A DNA stretch of 30,646 nucleotides. Origin: Mnemiopsis leidyi (Eukaryota > Ctenophora > Tentaculata > Lobata > Bolinopsidae). Location: assembly GCA_000226015.1 (NCBI GenBank), contig JH153689.1:119152-149797 (forward strand). Direction: 5' to 3'. Positions 24,901-30,646 of the stretch are shown here, piece by piece. How positions within the stretch are numbered: position 1 is the stretch's first letter; each line of letters opens with the position of its first letter. Both the position numbers and the translations under genes were made by a program. Under the pieces are notes generated by a model, which did no database searches, was not told the DNA's origin, and worked only from the letters and a program-made list of their open reading frames with translations.

Positions 24901-27900
24901 TCTGGTGGCGTGTTACAGGGGTTACCGGGACTGGAGACGAGGAGAAGTGGTATCCCTGTACGGGGAGGATGATGTGAGGGTCCGACTGGTCGACTCCGGA
25001 GAAGTGGTGTCCACTGGTCGGGAATGTCTCAGAGATCTTCCCGCTTTCCGGAATATACCGGGTAAAGCCCTCCTGGTCCGTCTACACGGGGTGGACTGTC
25101 CTGAAGAGCACACTGACCGTGTCATGACTGATTTTAAGAACATTCTTAGAGGTGAAGAGTTGAGAGTGCTCCCTGAGAAGACCGAGGATGGGGTTTCTCA
25201 CATCAGGGTTAGGTTGTCTGATAACAAGAACCTGGCCGAGGTTCTGAGCGATCGGGGGCATGTTATCTGGGCTGATGATGGTGCTGAACGGTCTGATTCC
25301 TACTCGAACTGCCAAAGGCTGGATCCCTTCTCACCAGGTTTTTGTACAGTGTACAAATATATAAATTGTTTGCCGAACACTTGCAAGCAGTTACTCAATT
25401 TTTTACCCTTCTTGCTTCTCAAACTTAAAATCCATGATAAAAATTAATAATATGTTAACGTTACTGTAAATTAAATTATTTCCAGATGCCGTGTTTACTG
25501 AAGAGCTCCAGAGGATGATGAAGGACGATGCCCAGCCACGACACTTAGATCTGGTAGACATGGTAAAGTTTGTCCACAAATACAGCAGCAGACCTGAAGA
25601 GTGGGCTCCTGAAATACGAGACGTACTGATCCTCAAGGTGAGACGTTTCACGGGCATCATTCAAACTTTTAATTTTCTCATGCTTGTAAACGAAATATGT
25701 TACGTGCAATTATTTTTAGTTTATCTCATATCTTATCAGGCACGTGAAGTTCTGGAGACTGAATCCGCAACCGGTAAGTTCAAAAACACCAAGTTTTGCC
25801 AAACTGTGTTTACCATTTTGGTATCAGAAGGTGCTGACAGGTGCTCACATTTTGTATTAACCTTGTCATTTTGGTATTTAACCTTTTGATACATCCGGGC
25901 AATACATGGGGCAACTTACCAGTGCAAAGTTAGCTTTCCCCACAATTTCCTTTACCTTATGTTTTTTTACTGGGCGAGGTTATAGTCCGTTTAGGTATAC
26001 AGTTGCATTACGTTTAATCGTAACTGCGATATTAACAATTAGTATCGGATTACAATCTCAGTCTCGGGTCCAACAATTCGCAAGACTCTTTTTGAGCATT
26101 ATTTTCGTTTCTACGATGTTGGATAAAGTAGCTGGTTGTCGTTAATGATGCGATTGTTATTTGTAAGTTAAATTTAAAAAGGCGACTCCTCTAAGTCGTG
26201 GCAGTGAAACTTGAAGCTCTCCTACTTCGGCGATACTAATTCGTTACACTCAGTTTGTGGGACCCAAGCCCTTGTGTAACAATGTCTATACTCAGTTACT
26301 CTCCCTCTCGGTTTACTAATTAATAACTCTCGATTTTTGTCTCAAAGCTTCAATGTGCCGAATTGAGTATCTTCGTTTAAGTTTTAGAATTTGACACAGC
26401 CCAACTTGGTAACTATGTTCACGTTTCTTTGTTCTTGTGAAATTCTCACAGTAAGAACTAATATTGTATAAAGAATGCTTGATGAGCATCCTGTACTGCT
26501 GCTTCCTGCTAGACAAGCTGTTTGATAATCAATAGCTTCACTTTTCAAAGTAGCAAACACCTTGAACTTGATTACCTTATATTTTAATTTTCTGTTCTTT
26601 TCTTTATTCAAATCATATCAATTCTACTCACCCTTGGCCTTATTTTGTATAAGTCTGTTGACTAAATAATACGATCACTGGTTTTAAACTGAATCTATGA
26701 GTCAAATTCATCACCATTCATTTATCAAATCAGTAAAATATACAATGTCAGGATATCTTTAAAAAACGATGAAATGCGACTTTTGAACGTCCCATCATAT
26801 AGAAGTGTGCTCAGGGTATTTGCCTACGTAATTACTTGTACAACCTCCTTCGGTTGACTCAACAGAATGACCGGAAAGCCGCGGTGGAGGGTTAAATTGA
26901 AAATTCGGAGGGAAACAAAATGTAACCAAAATCCCATTGTTGGTATAAATAATAGATTACATCCGGATTGATTAAGTACAAGTTACTTAAGTACGAATTA
27001 ATGCTAATCAGATAATCACTTCTCGGATTTCCTCTAAGAGTGCTTATCTCGCGCTGTTATCTATCTACCCTCTAACTAGCCTTTTTAATTCATGCGTGAA
27101 CTTTTCCTAATTCTTCACTTGTATTCGAAACTTCTGATTGTTAATTTTTTGTCTTTAAAGTTTACCTTATAGTATTTAGGATCTATTCTCGTAAATACTG
27201 ATTTTGAATGTGACATGAAAAATATCTCTATCATTTTAAAAACAGTTCAGCTTAGAAATGTGGCTTAATTTTGAGTCAATGAACTTGGAGCACAGGAGGA
27301 CGTTTGAAAAAGTGAAGTACAGTGAGTCAATAAAGTTCACTCCGAGAAGTCAATCTTACCGTACTAGACGCCGTCCAGCATGGCCCAGGAGACGACGGTC
27401 CCGCAAACCTGCTGAAGAAACCAAGATCCGGTCCCCTGACAGTCAGGCAGTACCCTTTAATTACACTCATAGGAGTGTCTCGTCATTTTCATGTCCAGAA
27501 TCTGCATTCTCCGGGTCCAAAGTTTGGTCTATGGGCGCACGGAACGCCTCGGACGAAATGTGCGATGAAGTAGAATCTAACCAGGCCCCCAGGAATAAGA
27601 GATTTTCGGAGAACATTGCCCCAACAGACCAGCCCCAGTGTACAGGCCTTTCTGACGACTTAGTTCTGATATTCGGCGCGTACAACGTCTATAAAATCGG
27701 AAAGATGGTTCACTTTACTTCGTCTCCGAAAGCTCCGCTCGTTATCAACAAAGCAGTCCAAGCTCTTCCTGCCACCCCGGAGAAGATAATCGCCGCTTTG
27801 AAAGAAGAGGTCATTGTGGACAGCTTACGGAAAAAAGTTAAACATGTTTTGATTTCTTTAAATCAATGTGTCTATTCATTTACGGACTTGAGTAGGTTCT

Positions 27901-30431
27901 ATGAGAAACTGGAGTTGCTGGCAGATTCTGTCTTTCTGCTGTATCCCACGACTCACTTAACTTTCCTTGGTGAACTGCCCATGACCAAATCTCGGTATAT
28001 TGATTTGGGGATTAAGAGAACTTTCCGTTTGAAACGTCTCATTAGATTTAACGCTGTACTGAAGTCCTATGCAGAAAGTTCCTCTAGGATATCCTATTTG
28101 GACACCGAATTGATGTTTTGCGGATCTGATGGATGGCCGGATCATAAACTCTACGTTACACCCCGGTCGATTGTCCCCAGCGAGGCAGGACTCCAGAAAA
28201 TAGCTGACGTCTACAGTGCTTCACTCAGCGGTAATTATGGTGAGGATTGATGTTAGTTTCTCATATAATGTGCATCGTATGAATACTTTAATGAGAAATT
28301 TCTAGGTATGTAATGTAGTTAATATAAATTCGGTCTGCATCTTAGATCTTACAGTTACACAAATTCGAACGTAAAATTTTGACCTCAAAACTAGGTACGT
28401 CACGTGGTTACGTAATCCTTACAACAATTGGGGTTCCTCTATCCCCCAATAATCGCTTCTTCATTTCAAATTCGCCAAATATATATCTGTGAACAACATA
28501 GAACGTTTTACAGGACTGTTAGTCAGGCTAATTTGACATTTGACGGTTGAATCCATAAAGTGTCAGTATCTCATTTCGATAACCATCATTTACTAGTTCT
28601 TTGTCAAATCCAGACTTTCTCACTCCGGGACTGCGGTCTTAATTAACTGTTGGGAATTCGACACCCTAATCCCGATCCCCTATCTGTATCCCATTGATAT
28701 TTTATATTTTATATAGGCAACCGATCGCAAGTTACAAACTTTTGGTCCTGCTTTAATAATTATCTGTTTACAGGTTGTCTGTTTAAAGATTATCTGTTCT
28801 TTTCTGTGTCGACACTTGTTTAGATCTGTGCCCTTGGATCTGGTTTTTTACTAGTACTACAGGGTGGTTTCAAAATTTGGTAACGTCCTTTTCGGATATG
28901 TGCAGTGCAGAGGTGACGACCTTTCTAGAATTATTCTCGATTTGATCACAAAAACGGCCATAACTTCGGTTCTGATTATCATTTTTCAATGAAAATTGCA
29001 GGACTTATTAATGATGAATAAAAGATGATACGTACAAAGTTTTAAGATGATTTAAGCAGAAAATAAAAATTGCCCATAACTTCAGTTCTGATCGATATTT
29101 TTGATGAAACTTTCAGGAAGTGTTCATATAGATATAATTGTGTTACAGAAGTAGAAATTTAGCTCCATGTTACGTTTTATTTACTGATATTGCATCTAAT
29201 TTGCATCTAGTTTACTGCCATGAAAGAGACGGCAGGGAGGTTTGTCCTAAACTCGGAGTTCGAATTCCATCACTACTTTCGAGCTCCGCCACGACAGTTG
29301 GTTTACCAAGACGGGTTTTGGACAGTACCGCGACAGTCAGCCTCATTCCCATCCCGGCAACAGCACCATCAGTTTAATTACAGTTTCAAGAAAATGCCAC
29401 CAATGCCTCGGGGATGGAATGCTGGAATTTCTAATCCTTCAAGAAATTGTAGACGATACCCACCCCCTCATTTTCGTCCGTCTTATCCGAATTTTAATCA
29501 AAAGTTTGTACTTCTGTTCGGAGGTTTCGACATGTTTGGATTCACTGAGAAATTACATGACAAGCTATGTTCCGAGGGAAAACTTGTTATCAACAAGATA
29601 ACTTCACCGATCCCAGTCAGCCCTGAAACTGTAATCAGATCGATGAAGGACGAGTTAGTAATTGAAACTCTCAGAAACAACGTTGCTGAAATTTTCATCT
29701 CTCTTGGCTGCCCTTCAGATGACCGCGATTTTGATGATAAGCTATCATCAATGATAGACTGTTTTCTAATAAATTATCCCAAGTCAAAGATAACTCTTTT
29801 GGGTGTGTTAAAAGGAGAAACAGAACAGCGGGAAATCTTCAATTCTATCTTAAAAAGCGTATGCAAAAGAGATAAGAGAGGAAGAGTCGTGTGTATAGAT
29901 AATTTCACTGATTTGTTCAGCCAGAAAAGCTGTGGTCTTGGTAAAGCCCCTTCGAGGAAGGAGGAAATTGGTTGGTGAAAACTGGTGGCTTAACTCACCT
30001 GCTTAAAACCTACATATTCGACAATGAATTTTAAAAAGTGGTAAAGAGGGGGTGCTTACCCAAAATCGATAGATTGGCATTGCTTTTTTGAGTGAGCGCC
30101 CTCCACCAGAGAGCTGGAATAGCAGAATTCTCTTGAATTGTAGTATAAAAAATGTTCACATATCACTTTGCATTTTTAATTACTGGAAAATTGTTCCTTT
30201 AACGTAAAAAACGGCACGTTTGAAGCCAACAATCATTTAATTAATCATCCATTTTCCTAACGAACCCCTCCTTCAGACTCTCCCCAACAAGCGGAGCACA
30301 CCTCACCCTCCACCAGTAACAGTATAGCGGCTATCTCCTCCCCTGACTCGGCCTCCCCACCTCCAACGTCACCCACCAGACAGTCTCCTCTCCCCACAGA
30401 CCCTGTAGTGACGTCATCTTCAGCTAGTCAG
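8736..30431 (+). CDS. EDC4-like decapping scaffold continuing into a helical plus extended-Tudor region (candidate fusion gene, 3' end outside window)
   Basis: Exons: 8736-8761, 8938-9040, 9294-9634, 9769-9929, 10122-10268, 10695-10781, 11266-11408, 11588-11812, 11969-12074, 12245-12601, 12848-12928, 18976-19176, 19510-19635, 19887-20056, 23360-23549, 24026-24244, 24717-25337, 25486-25637, 25740-25773, 30277-30431. Together they encode 1215 residues with no stop and with matching phase at all 19 junctions. A TGA lies in frame just before the start ATG. Layout: EDC4-type WD40 region (about 10-411), Ser/Pro linker (447-592), unassigned alpha-helical region (593-894), extended Tudor (about 914-1085), short helical piece, second Ser/Pro stretch (1164-1215). 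Weak points: the donor GTCCGT at 9041, a GC donor at 11813, and the 6-kb intron 12929-18975 where two genes could meet. Phase agreement there has a one-in-three chance of being accidental. Confidence 0.6.
10391..10579. mobile_element. Small inverted-repeat (MITE-like) element with internal telomere-like repeats
   Basis: Arms at 10391-10417 (CGTCCTGCCCCAGAACATCG...) and 10553-10579 are reverse complements over 27 bases with one mismatch. Between them, 10478-10520 is a run of TTAGGG-type units with variants TAAGGG and TTTGGG. The element sits inside the intron 10269-10694 of the EDC4-like gene. It has no coding capacity, so if mobile it depends on another element. Target-site duplications were not obvious. 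Confidence 0.6.
13340..13453. repeat. Near-perfect 46-bp inverted repeat (hairpin)
   Basis: The left arm 13340-13385 and right arm 13408-13453 are reverse complements with a single mismatch, separated by a 22-base loop. The right arm contains AATAAA on the minus strand (13440-13445), about 110 bases past the stop of the antisense astacin gene, so a transcript of that gene might include or end within this hairpin. Confidence 0.75.
13552..14608 (-). CDS. Astacin-family metalloprotease, tandem copy 1, with one frameshift
   Basis: On the minus strand the gene starts at 14608 with a signal peptide (MVLAKASCLVILVLISAANS). It continues with a propeptide carrying the aspartate-switch motif FQGD, a furin-like site RSKR, and a catalytic domain with the zinc motif HELGHALGFFHE plus SRPDRD. 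The frame ends at a TGA near 13898 after FIKIKK. The remaining third is open in another frame (13552-13893) and holds the Met-turn SLMHY, the last conserved Cys (MYGC) and a Trp-rich tail (YWTWNYRRGRWIWLE). The break lies at a run of seven A residues (minus strand), one base longer than the intact neighbour's spacing predicts. It could be a recent pseudogene, a polymorphism or a sequencing error. Secreted zinc endopeptidases of this family process matrix or developmental proteins. The gene lies antisense within an intron of the EDC4-like gene. Confidence 0.85.
14609..16337. other. Spacer between the two astacin genes
   Basis: AT-rich sequence upstream of astacin copy 1, presumably with its promoter, and downstream of copy 2. 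The short open frames here lack any recognisable motif. No repeat or RNA gene was recognised. Confidence 0.35.
16338..17408 (-). CDS. Astacin-family metalloprotease, tandem copy 2, intact
   Basis: An uninterrupted 356-residue frame. Residues 1-19 form a signal peptide. The propeptide has the aspartate switch FQGD (53-56, Asp56 expected to hold the zinc in the zymogen) and ends at the furin-like site RSKR (94-97). The catalytic domain has HEVGHALGFFHE (His214, Glu215, His218, His224), the Met-turn SLMHY (Met271, Tyr273) and four Cys for the two conserved disulfides (164, 185, 206, 318). After the domain come a short Thr/Pro linker and a Trp-rich tail (GKWEWDWRNGKWIWVE), with no CUB or EGF domain. 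It is a secreted, furin-activated zinc protease. It is closely related to the neighbour at 13552-14608 and lies in the same host intron. No introns are seen, unusual for a multi-domain secreted protease, so retrocopy origin is possible. Confidence 0.95.
   Translation of the reverse strand: MNLVGIWAILLLSTQNTQSRPHNKRKHKNNDQNKTFDFDVINDKIKVGGMPLFQGDIVMDENMVAKILENEWVPKREKRRIKRLWEASERRQGRSKRAAVKSEARLWGDGILSNFVDEDLSGTSYAVIPYVYDPYLSDWKLEMIAKAMKEWEDKTKDPSSESYCVKFVPWSGEENFVSFANANGCWSKVGKSVVGGSQTIALGPQCGSVGLMAHEVGHALGFFHEQSRPDRDDWIRIVEENVKPGKSYNFIKYSEWLVDTRNVDYDYGSLMHYKTNAFSWNGEDTMEPVGKLEEGVEIGQREGASEKDVEQIRRMYGCPLGVIPTTQPPTTTEGPEDIVQGKWEWDWRNGKWIWVE
17409..18975. other. Upstream flank of astacin copy 2 within the host intron
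   Basis: AT-rich, presumably containing the astacin promoter on the minus strand. Open frames are short and without motifs. A pyrimidine-poor acceptor GGCAG at 18971-18975 ends the host intron. Nothing else was recognised. Confidence 0.35.
18976..20056 (+). CDS. Host gene exons 12-14: acidic helix-rich region of unknown family
   Basis: Three exons (18976-19176, 19510-19635, 19887-20056) encode about 166 residues of predicted alpha helices, with runs such as YLERFSRFYYQLVDCW, LNQVLVKHLLMAT and VRKVIYELYRNS, ending in an acidic segment DEEDPALEEDWND. The look is that of a HEAT or MIF4G-type helical repeat, but I cannot match it to either with confidence. Junction phases are 1, 1 and 0 and all agree. 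This region follows the EDC4 linker directly in the reconstructed transcript, and it is not part of EDC4 as I know it. Confidence 0.7.
19378..19500 (+). repeat. LINE 3' tail, second copy
   Basis: It matches the LINE tail at 318-441: both start with CATTAATTAGGATTT, continue AT-rich, and share the stem-loop TGATGAT...ATCATTA (here 19455-19474). The copy ends just before the splice acceptor TTTGACAG at 19502-19509 of the host gene. Confidence 0.6.
20419..21487 (-). CDS. Rhodopsin-class (class A) G-protein-coupled receptor with one frameshift
   Basis: The minus-strand reading starts at 21487. The N-terminus has an N-glycosylation site (NYS). Seven helices follow: TM1 with GDSTILVAA, TM2 with HIAVADLM (Asp2.50 present), W-x-F-G-K-L-F-C before TM3, TM4 with Trp, a Cys in loop 2 (YTCDYG), TM5 with CPNVLV, TM6 with STLPYAV, and TM7 with SNIYIY replacing NPxxY. 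The frame changes at the end of TM3 near 21073: one base extra, or two missing, between LILC and MTTSKVLILKYPLR. The DRY motif is replaced by TSK and the TM1 Asn by Asp. The 3' end holds a possible donor (GCAG/GTAAGT), so a further exon may lie between 20057 and 20427. Ligand unknown. The gene is antisense inside the intron 20057-23359 of the host gene. Confidence 0.85.
22444..22520. repeat. 19-bp perfect inverted repeat
   Basis: AGTTCGACACGCACGGAAG at 22444-22462 is the exact reverse complement of 22502-22520, with a 39-base loop. Related half-matches (CTTGCGTGCG, TTCAGTGCG) flank it, so it is part of a larger GC-rich palindromic patch in AT-rich surroundings. Confidence 0.7.
23107..23280. 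repeat. 89-bp tandem duplication
   Basis: Two copies start with AAATAAGAGAC at 23107 and 23196. The segment TTTGTTGAAATCGCAGGCT... followed by AAGTGCTGACGTAAGTCTAAGCTGAA is nearly identical in both, while the first third has diverged. The GACGTAAGT in each copy looks like a splice donor but is not used by the reconstructed host gene. Confidence 0.7.
23360..24244 (+). CDS. Host gene exons 15-16: helical region before the Tudor domain
   Basis: Exons 23360-23549 and 24026-24244 encode about 136 residues. Exon 15 has a helix-rich stretch (FIIKVLNVIEPLKELLPKEY). Exon 16 opens with a Gly/Glu/Ser linker and continues with YNTRLVALLSYLDD and LADLAEAIVNNYYSK. No family was recognised. The phases (0 in, 1 out; 1 in, 1 out) join the neighbours exactly. 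The exon 16 end and its donor are duplicated in tandem downstream. Confidence 0.7.
24226..24282 (+). repeat. 30-bp tandem duplication copying a splice donor
   Basis: AACAATTATTACTCCAAAGG occurs at 24226 and again at 24256, each followed by a donor-like GTTAGT or GTTTGT. Only the first donor keeps the frame; reading on to the second meets a TAG at once. Confidence 0.8.
24717..25337 (+). CDS. Host gene exon 17: extended Tudor (eTudor/TSN-type) domain
   Basis: One exon of 207 residues covers the whole module. FYIKELGEE opens the N-terminal SN-like strand-helix part, then comes the Tudor core GSLVACYRG...DWRRGEVVSLYG...VRVRLVDSGEVV, then LRDLPAFRNIPGKALLVRLHGV leading into the second SN-like half, ending VLSDRGHVIWAD. 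This order is that of TDRD-family germ-granule proteins, which read symmetric dimethyl-arginine on Piwi proteins or other partners. Here the DYGN motif is DSGE, so an aromatic cage residue and the Asn that binds the mark are missing; partner binding by another surface is more likely. The single-exon module fits exon shuffling. It is in phase with both neighbours. Confidence 0.85.
25486..25773 (+). CDS. Host gene exons 18-19: short helical region after the Tudor domain
   Basis: Exons 25486-25637 and 25740-25773 encode about 62 residues, including FTEELQRMMKDD, VDMVKFVHKYSSRPEEW and AREVLETESAT, all probably helical. No family was recognised. Exon 19 is a 34-base micro-exon, supported by good splice sites (TTATCAG before it, GTAAGT after it) and by phase agreement with both neighbours. 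Confidence 0.6.
25774..27257. other. Host intron, upstream flank of the first nested SGNH-like gene
   Basis: AT-rich, presumably including the nested gene's promoter. It contains a diverged SINE at 26779-26900. Open frames at 25906-26145 and elsewhere show no motif or composition of a real gene. Confidence 0.4.
26779..26900 (+). repeat. Diverged SINE, second copy
   Basis: GAAGTGTGCTCAGGG...TTTGCCTA...TTCGGTTGACTCAACAGAATGACCGG...GAGGGTTAAAT matches, block by block, the body of the SINE at 1250-1500 read on its minus strand. A degenerate B-box (TTTTGAACGTCCC, near 26781-26793) precedes the body; the A-box end is not recognisable. Confidence 0.55.
27258..28250 (+). CDS. SGNH-hydrolase-like protein with degenerate active site, nested gene 1
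   Basis: An intact, intronless frame of 330 residues. The first half is basic and disordered, with Arg clusters (RTRRRPAWPRRRRSRK). The second half (from about 130) follows the SGNH/GDSL order: first strand LVLIFGAYNV where the Ser of GDS should be, a central strand VLISLNQCV where GxND is expected, LTFLGELP, then FNAVLKSYAE, ISYLD, and SDGWPDHKLY...EAGLQKIADVY where the D-x-x-H and terminal helix lie. Neither the nucleophile Ser nor the Asn of GxND is present, so hydrolysis is unlikely and a binding role more so. It is paralogous to 29220-29978, 1 kb downstream. Both lie in sense within one intron of the host gene. Fold assignment is by eye only. Confidence 0.7.
   Translation: MWLNFESMNLEHRRTFEKVKYSESIKFTPRSQSYRTRRRPAWPRRRRSRKPAEETKIRSPDSQAVPFNYTHRSVSSFSCPESAFSGSKVWSMGARNASDEMCDEVESNQAPRNKRFSENIAPTDQPQCTGLSDDLVLIFGAYNVYKIGKMVHFTSSPKAPLVINKAVQALPATPEKIIAALKEEVIVDSLRKKVKHVLISLNQCVYSFTDLSRFYEKLELLADSVFLLYPTTHLTFLGELPMTKSRYIDLGIKRTFRLKRLIRFNAVLKSYAESSSRISYLDTELMFCGSDGWPDHKLYVTPRSIVPSEAGLQKIADVYSASLSGNYGED
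28251..29219. other. Spacer between the two nested SGNH-like genes
   Basis: AT-rich sequence. CCATAACTTC(G/A)GTTCTGAT recurs at about 28959 and 29074, a short local direct repeat about 115 bases apart. No coding potential or RNA gene was seen. Confidence 0.35.
29220..29978 (+). CDS. SGNH-hydrolase-like protein, nested gene 2, shorter C-terminus
   Basis: An intronless frame of 252 residues, paralogous to the gene at 27258-28250. Its first 95 residues are rich in Arg, Pro and aromatic residues (PRGWNAGISNPSRNCRRYPPP). The fold half begins FVLLFGGFDMFGF (GDS position is GGF), continues KLVINKI and PVSPETVIRSMKDELVIETLR as in the paralogue, IFISLGCPSDD (GxND position), ITLLGVLK, IFNSILKS and VVCIDNF. 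It then ends with an unrelated tail (KAPSRKEEIGW) and lacks the D-x-x-H/terminal helix block. It may be a truncated gene, or continue through a donor-like GTAAAG at 29941. The start ATG at 29220 is the first in frame; the ATG at 29394 is an alternative. Confidence 0.65.
   Translation: MKETAGRFVLNSEFEFHHYFRAPPRQLVYQDGFWTVPRQSASFPSRQQHHQFNYSFKKMPPMPRGWNAGISNPSRNCRRYPPPHFRPSYPNFNQKFVLLFGGFDMFGFTEKLHDKLCSEGKLVINKITSPIPVSPETVIRSMKDELVIETLRNNVAEIFISLGCPSDDRDFDDKLSSMIDCFLINYPKSKITLLGVLKGETEQREIFNSILKSVCKRDKRGRVVCIDNFTDLFSQKSCGLGKAPSRKEEIGW
30277..30431 (+). CDS. Host gene exon 20: second Ser/Pro/Thr-rich segment
   Basis: The acceptor CTCCTTCAG precedes 52 codons rich in Ser, Pro and Thr (SPDSASPPPTSPTRQSPLP). 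The preceding exon ends in phase 1 (G) and this one opens with AC, giving Asp, so it joins the Tudor-containing transcript across the 4.5-kb intron that holds both SGNH-like genes. The donor is CAG/GTCAGT. The composition matches the EDC4 linker, so the rest of EDC4 could follow beyond the window. Confidence 0.6.
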
Positions 30432-30448
30432 GTCAGTCCAGTCGGGTC

Positions 30449-30646
30449 ACTTAACTAGTCAGAATCTTAACTAGTCAGAATCCTAACTAGTCAGAATCTT
30501 AACTAGTCAGGATCTTAACTAGTCAGAATCTTAACTAGTCAGAATCTTAACTAGTCAGAATCTTAACTAGTCAGAATCTTAACTAGTCAGAATCTTAACT
30601 AGTCAGAATCCTAACTAGTCAGAATCTTAACAGTCAGAATCCTTAA
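30449..30646. repeat. 16-bp minisatellite reaching the window end
   Basis: About twelve copies of TTAACTAGTCAGAATC, with occasional CTAAC and AGGATC variants. The last copy is shortened (TTAACAGTCAGAATCC). The array starts within 20 bases of the last exon's donor. Confidence 0.9.

Noticed and set aside
25906..26145. 79-residue hydrophobic frame as a small membrane protein gene
   Set aside because: No start context, no homologous motif, and AT-rich intron composition; likely chance.
1..30646. CRISPR arrays, bacterial operons or phage genes
   Set aside because: All clear genes are eukaryotic with spliceosomal introns; the minisatellite at the end has no spacers.

Overview
The window is nuclear DNA of an animal. 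It is AT-rich, has short GT-AG introns and retroelement debris, and carries typical metazoan families: astacin proteases, a rhodopsin-class GPCR, an extended Tudor domain, ZPR1, GUF1 and EDC4. The species cannot be fixed from sequence alone. The astacins look like those of non-bilaterian animals, and the heavy nesting of genes in introns recalls what I remember of ctenophore genomes, so a cnidarian or ctenophore is my low-confidence guess.

Layout. 1-1030: decayed LINE pieces in both orientations. 1250-1500: a tRNA-derived SINE. 1550-4066: a seven-exon gene for a 326-residue WD40 protein whose intron 5 holds degenerate tandem repeats. 4499-5806: single-exon ZPR1. 6331-8368: two-exon mitochondrial GUF1 (EF4/LepA). 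All these genes are on the + strand.

8736-30431 (continuing past the window) reads as one very large + strand gene. I reconstructed 20 exons by hand. Every junction keeps reading phase, from an ATG with an in-frame stop just before it to the last exon. The first 11 exons match the N-terminal half of EDC4/Ge-1, the mRNA-decapping scaffold (WD40 region, then a Ser/Pro-rich linker). The next five encode an alpha-helical region I cannot assign, followed by an extended Tudor domain and a second Ser/Pro-rich stretch. An EDC4 to Tudor fusion would join a P-body scaffold to a germ-granule-type reader; the alternative is two genes with an undetected boundary in the 6-kb intron at 12929-18975.

The introns of this gene hold at least five other genes, each without visible introns. 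Two tandem astacins lie antisense (13552-14608 with one frameshift; 16338-17408 intact). A class A GPCR lies antisense (20419-21487, one frameshift). Two related genes lie in sense orientation (27258-28250 and 29220-29978); their proteins look like SGNH/GDSL-hydrolase folds that have lost the catalytic residues.

Repeats include a small inverted-repeat element carrying telomere-like repeats (10391-10579), a near-perfect 46-bp hairpin (13340-13453), an 89-bp tandem duplication (23107-23280), a duplicated splice donor (24226-24282), a second diverged SINE (26779-26900), and a 16-bp minisatellite that starts just after the last exon and runs to the window end.
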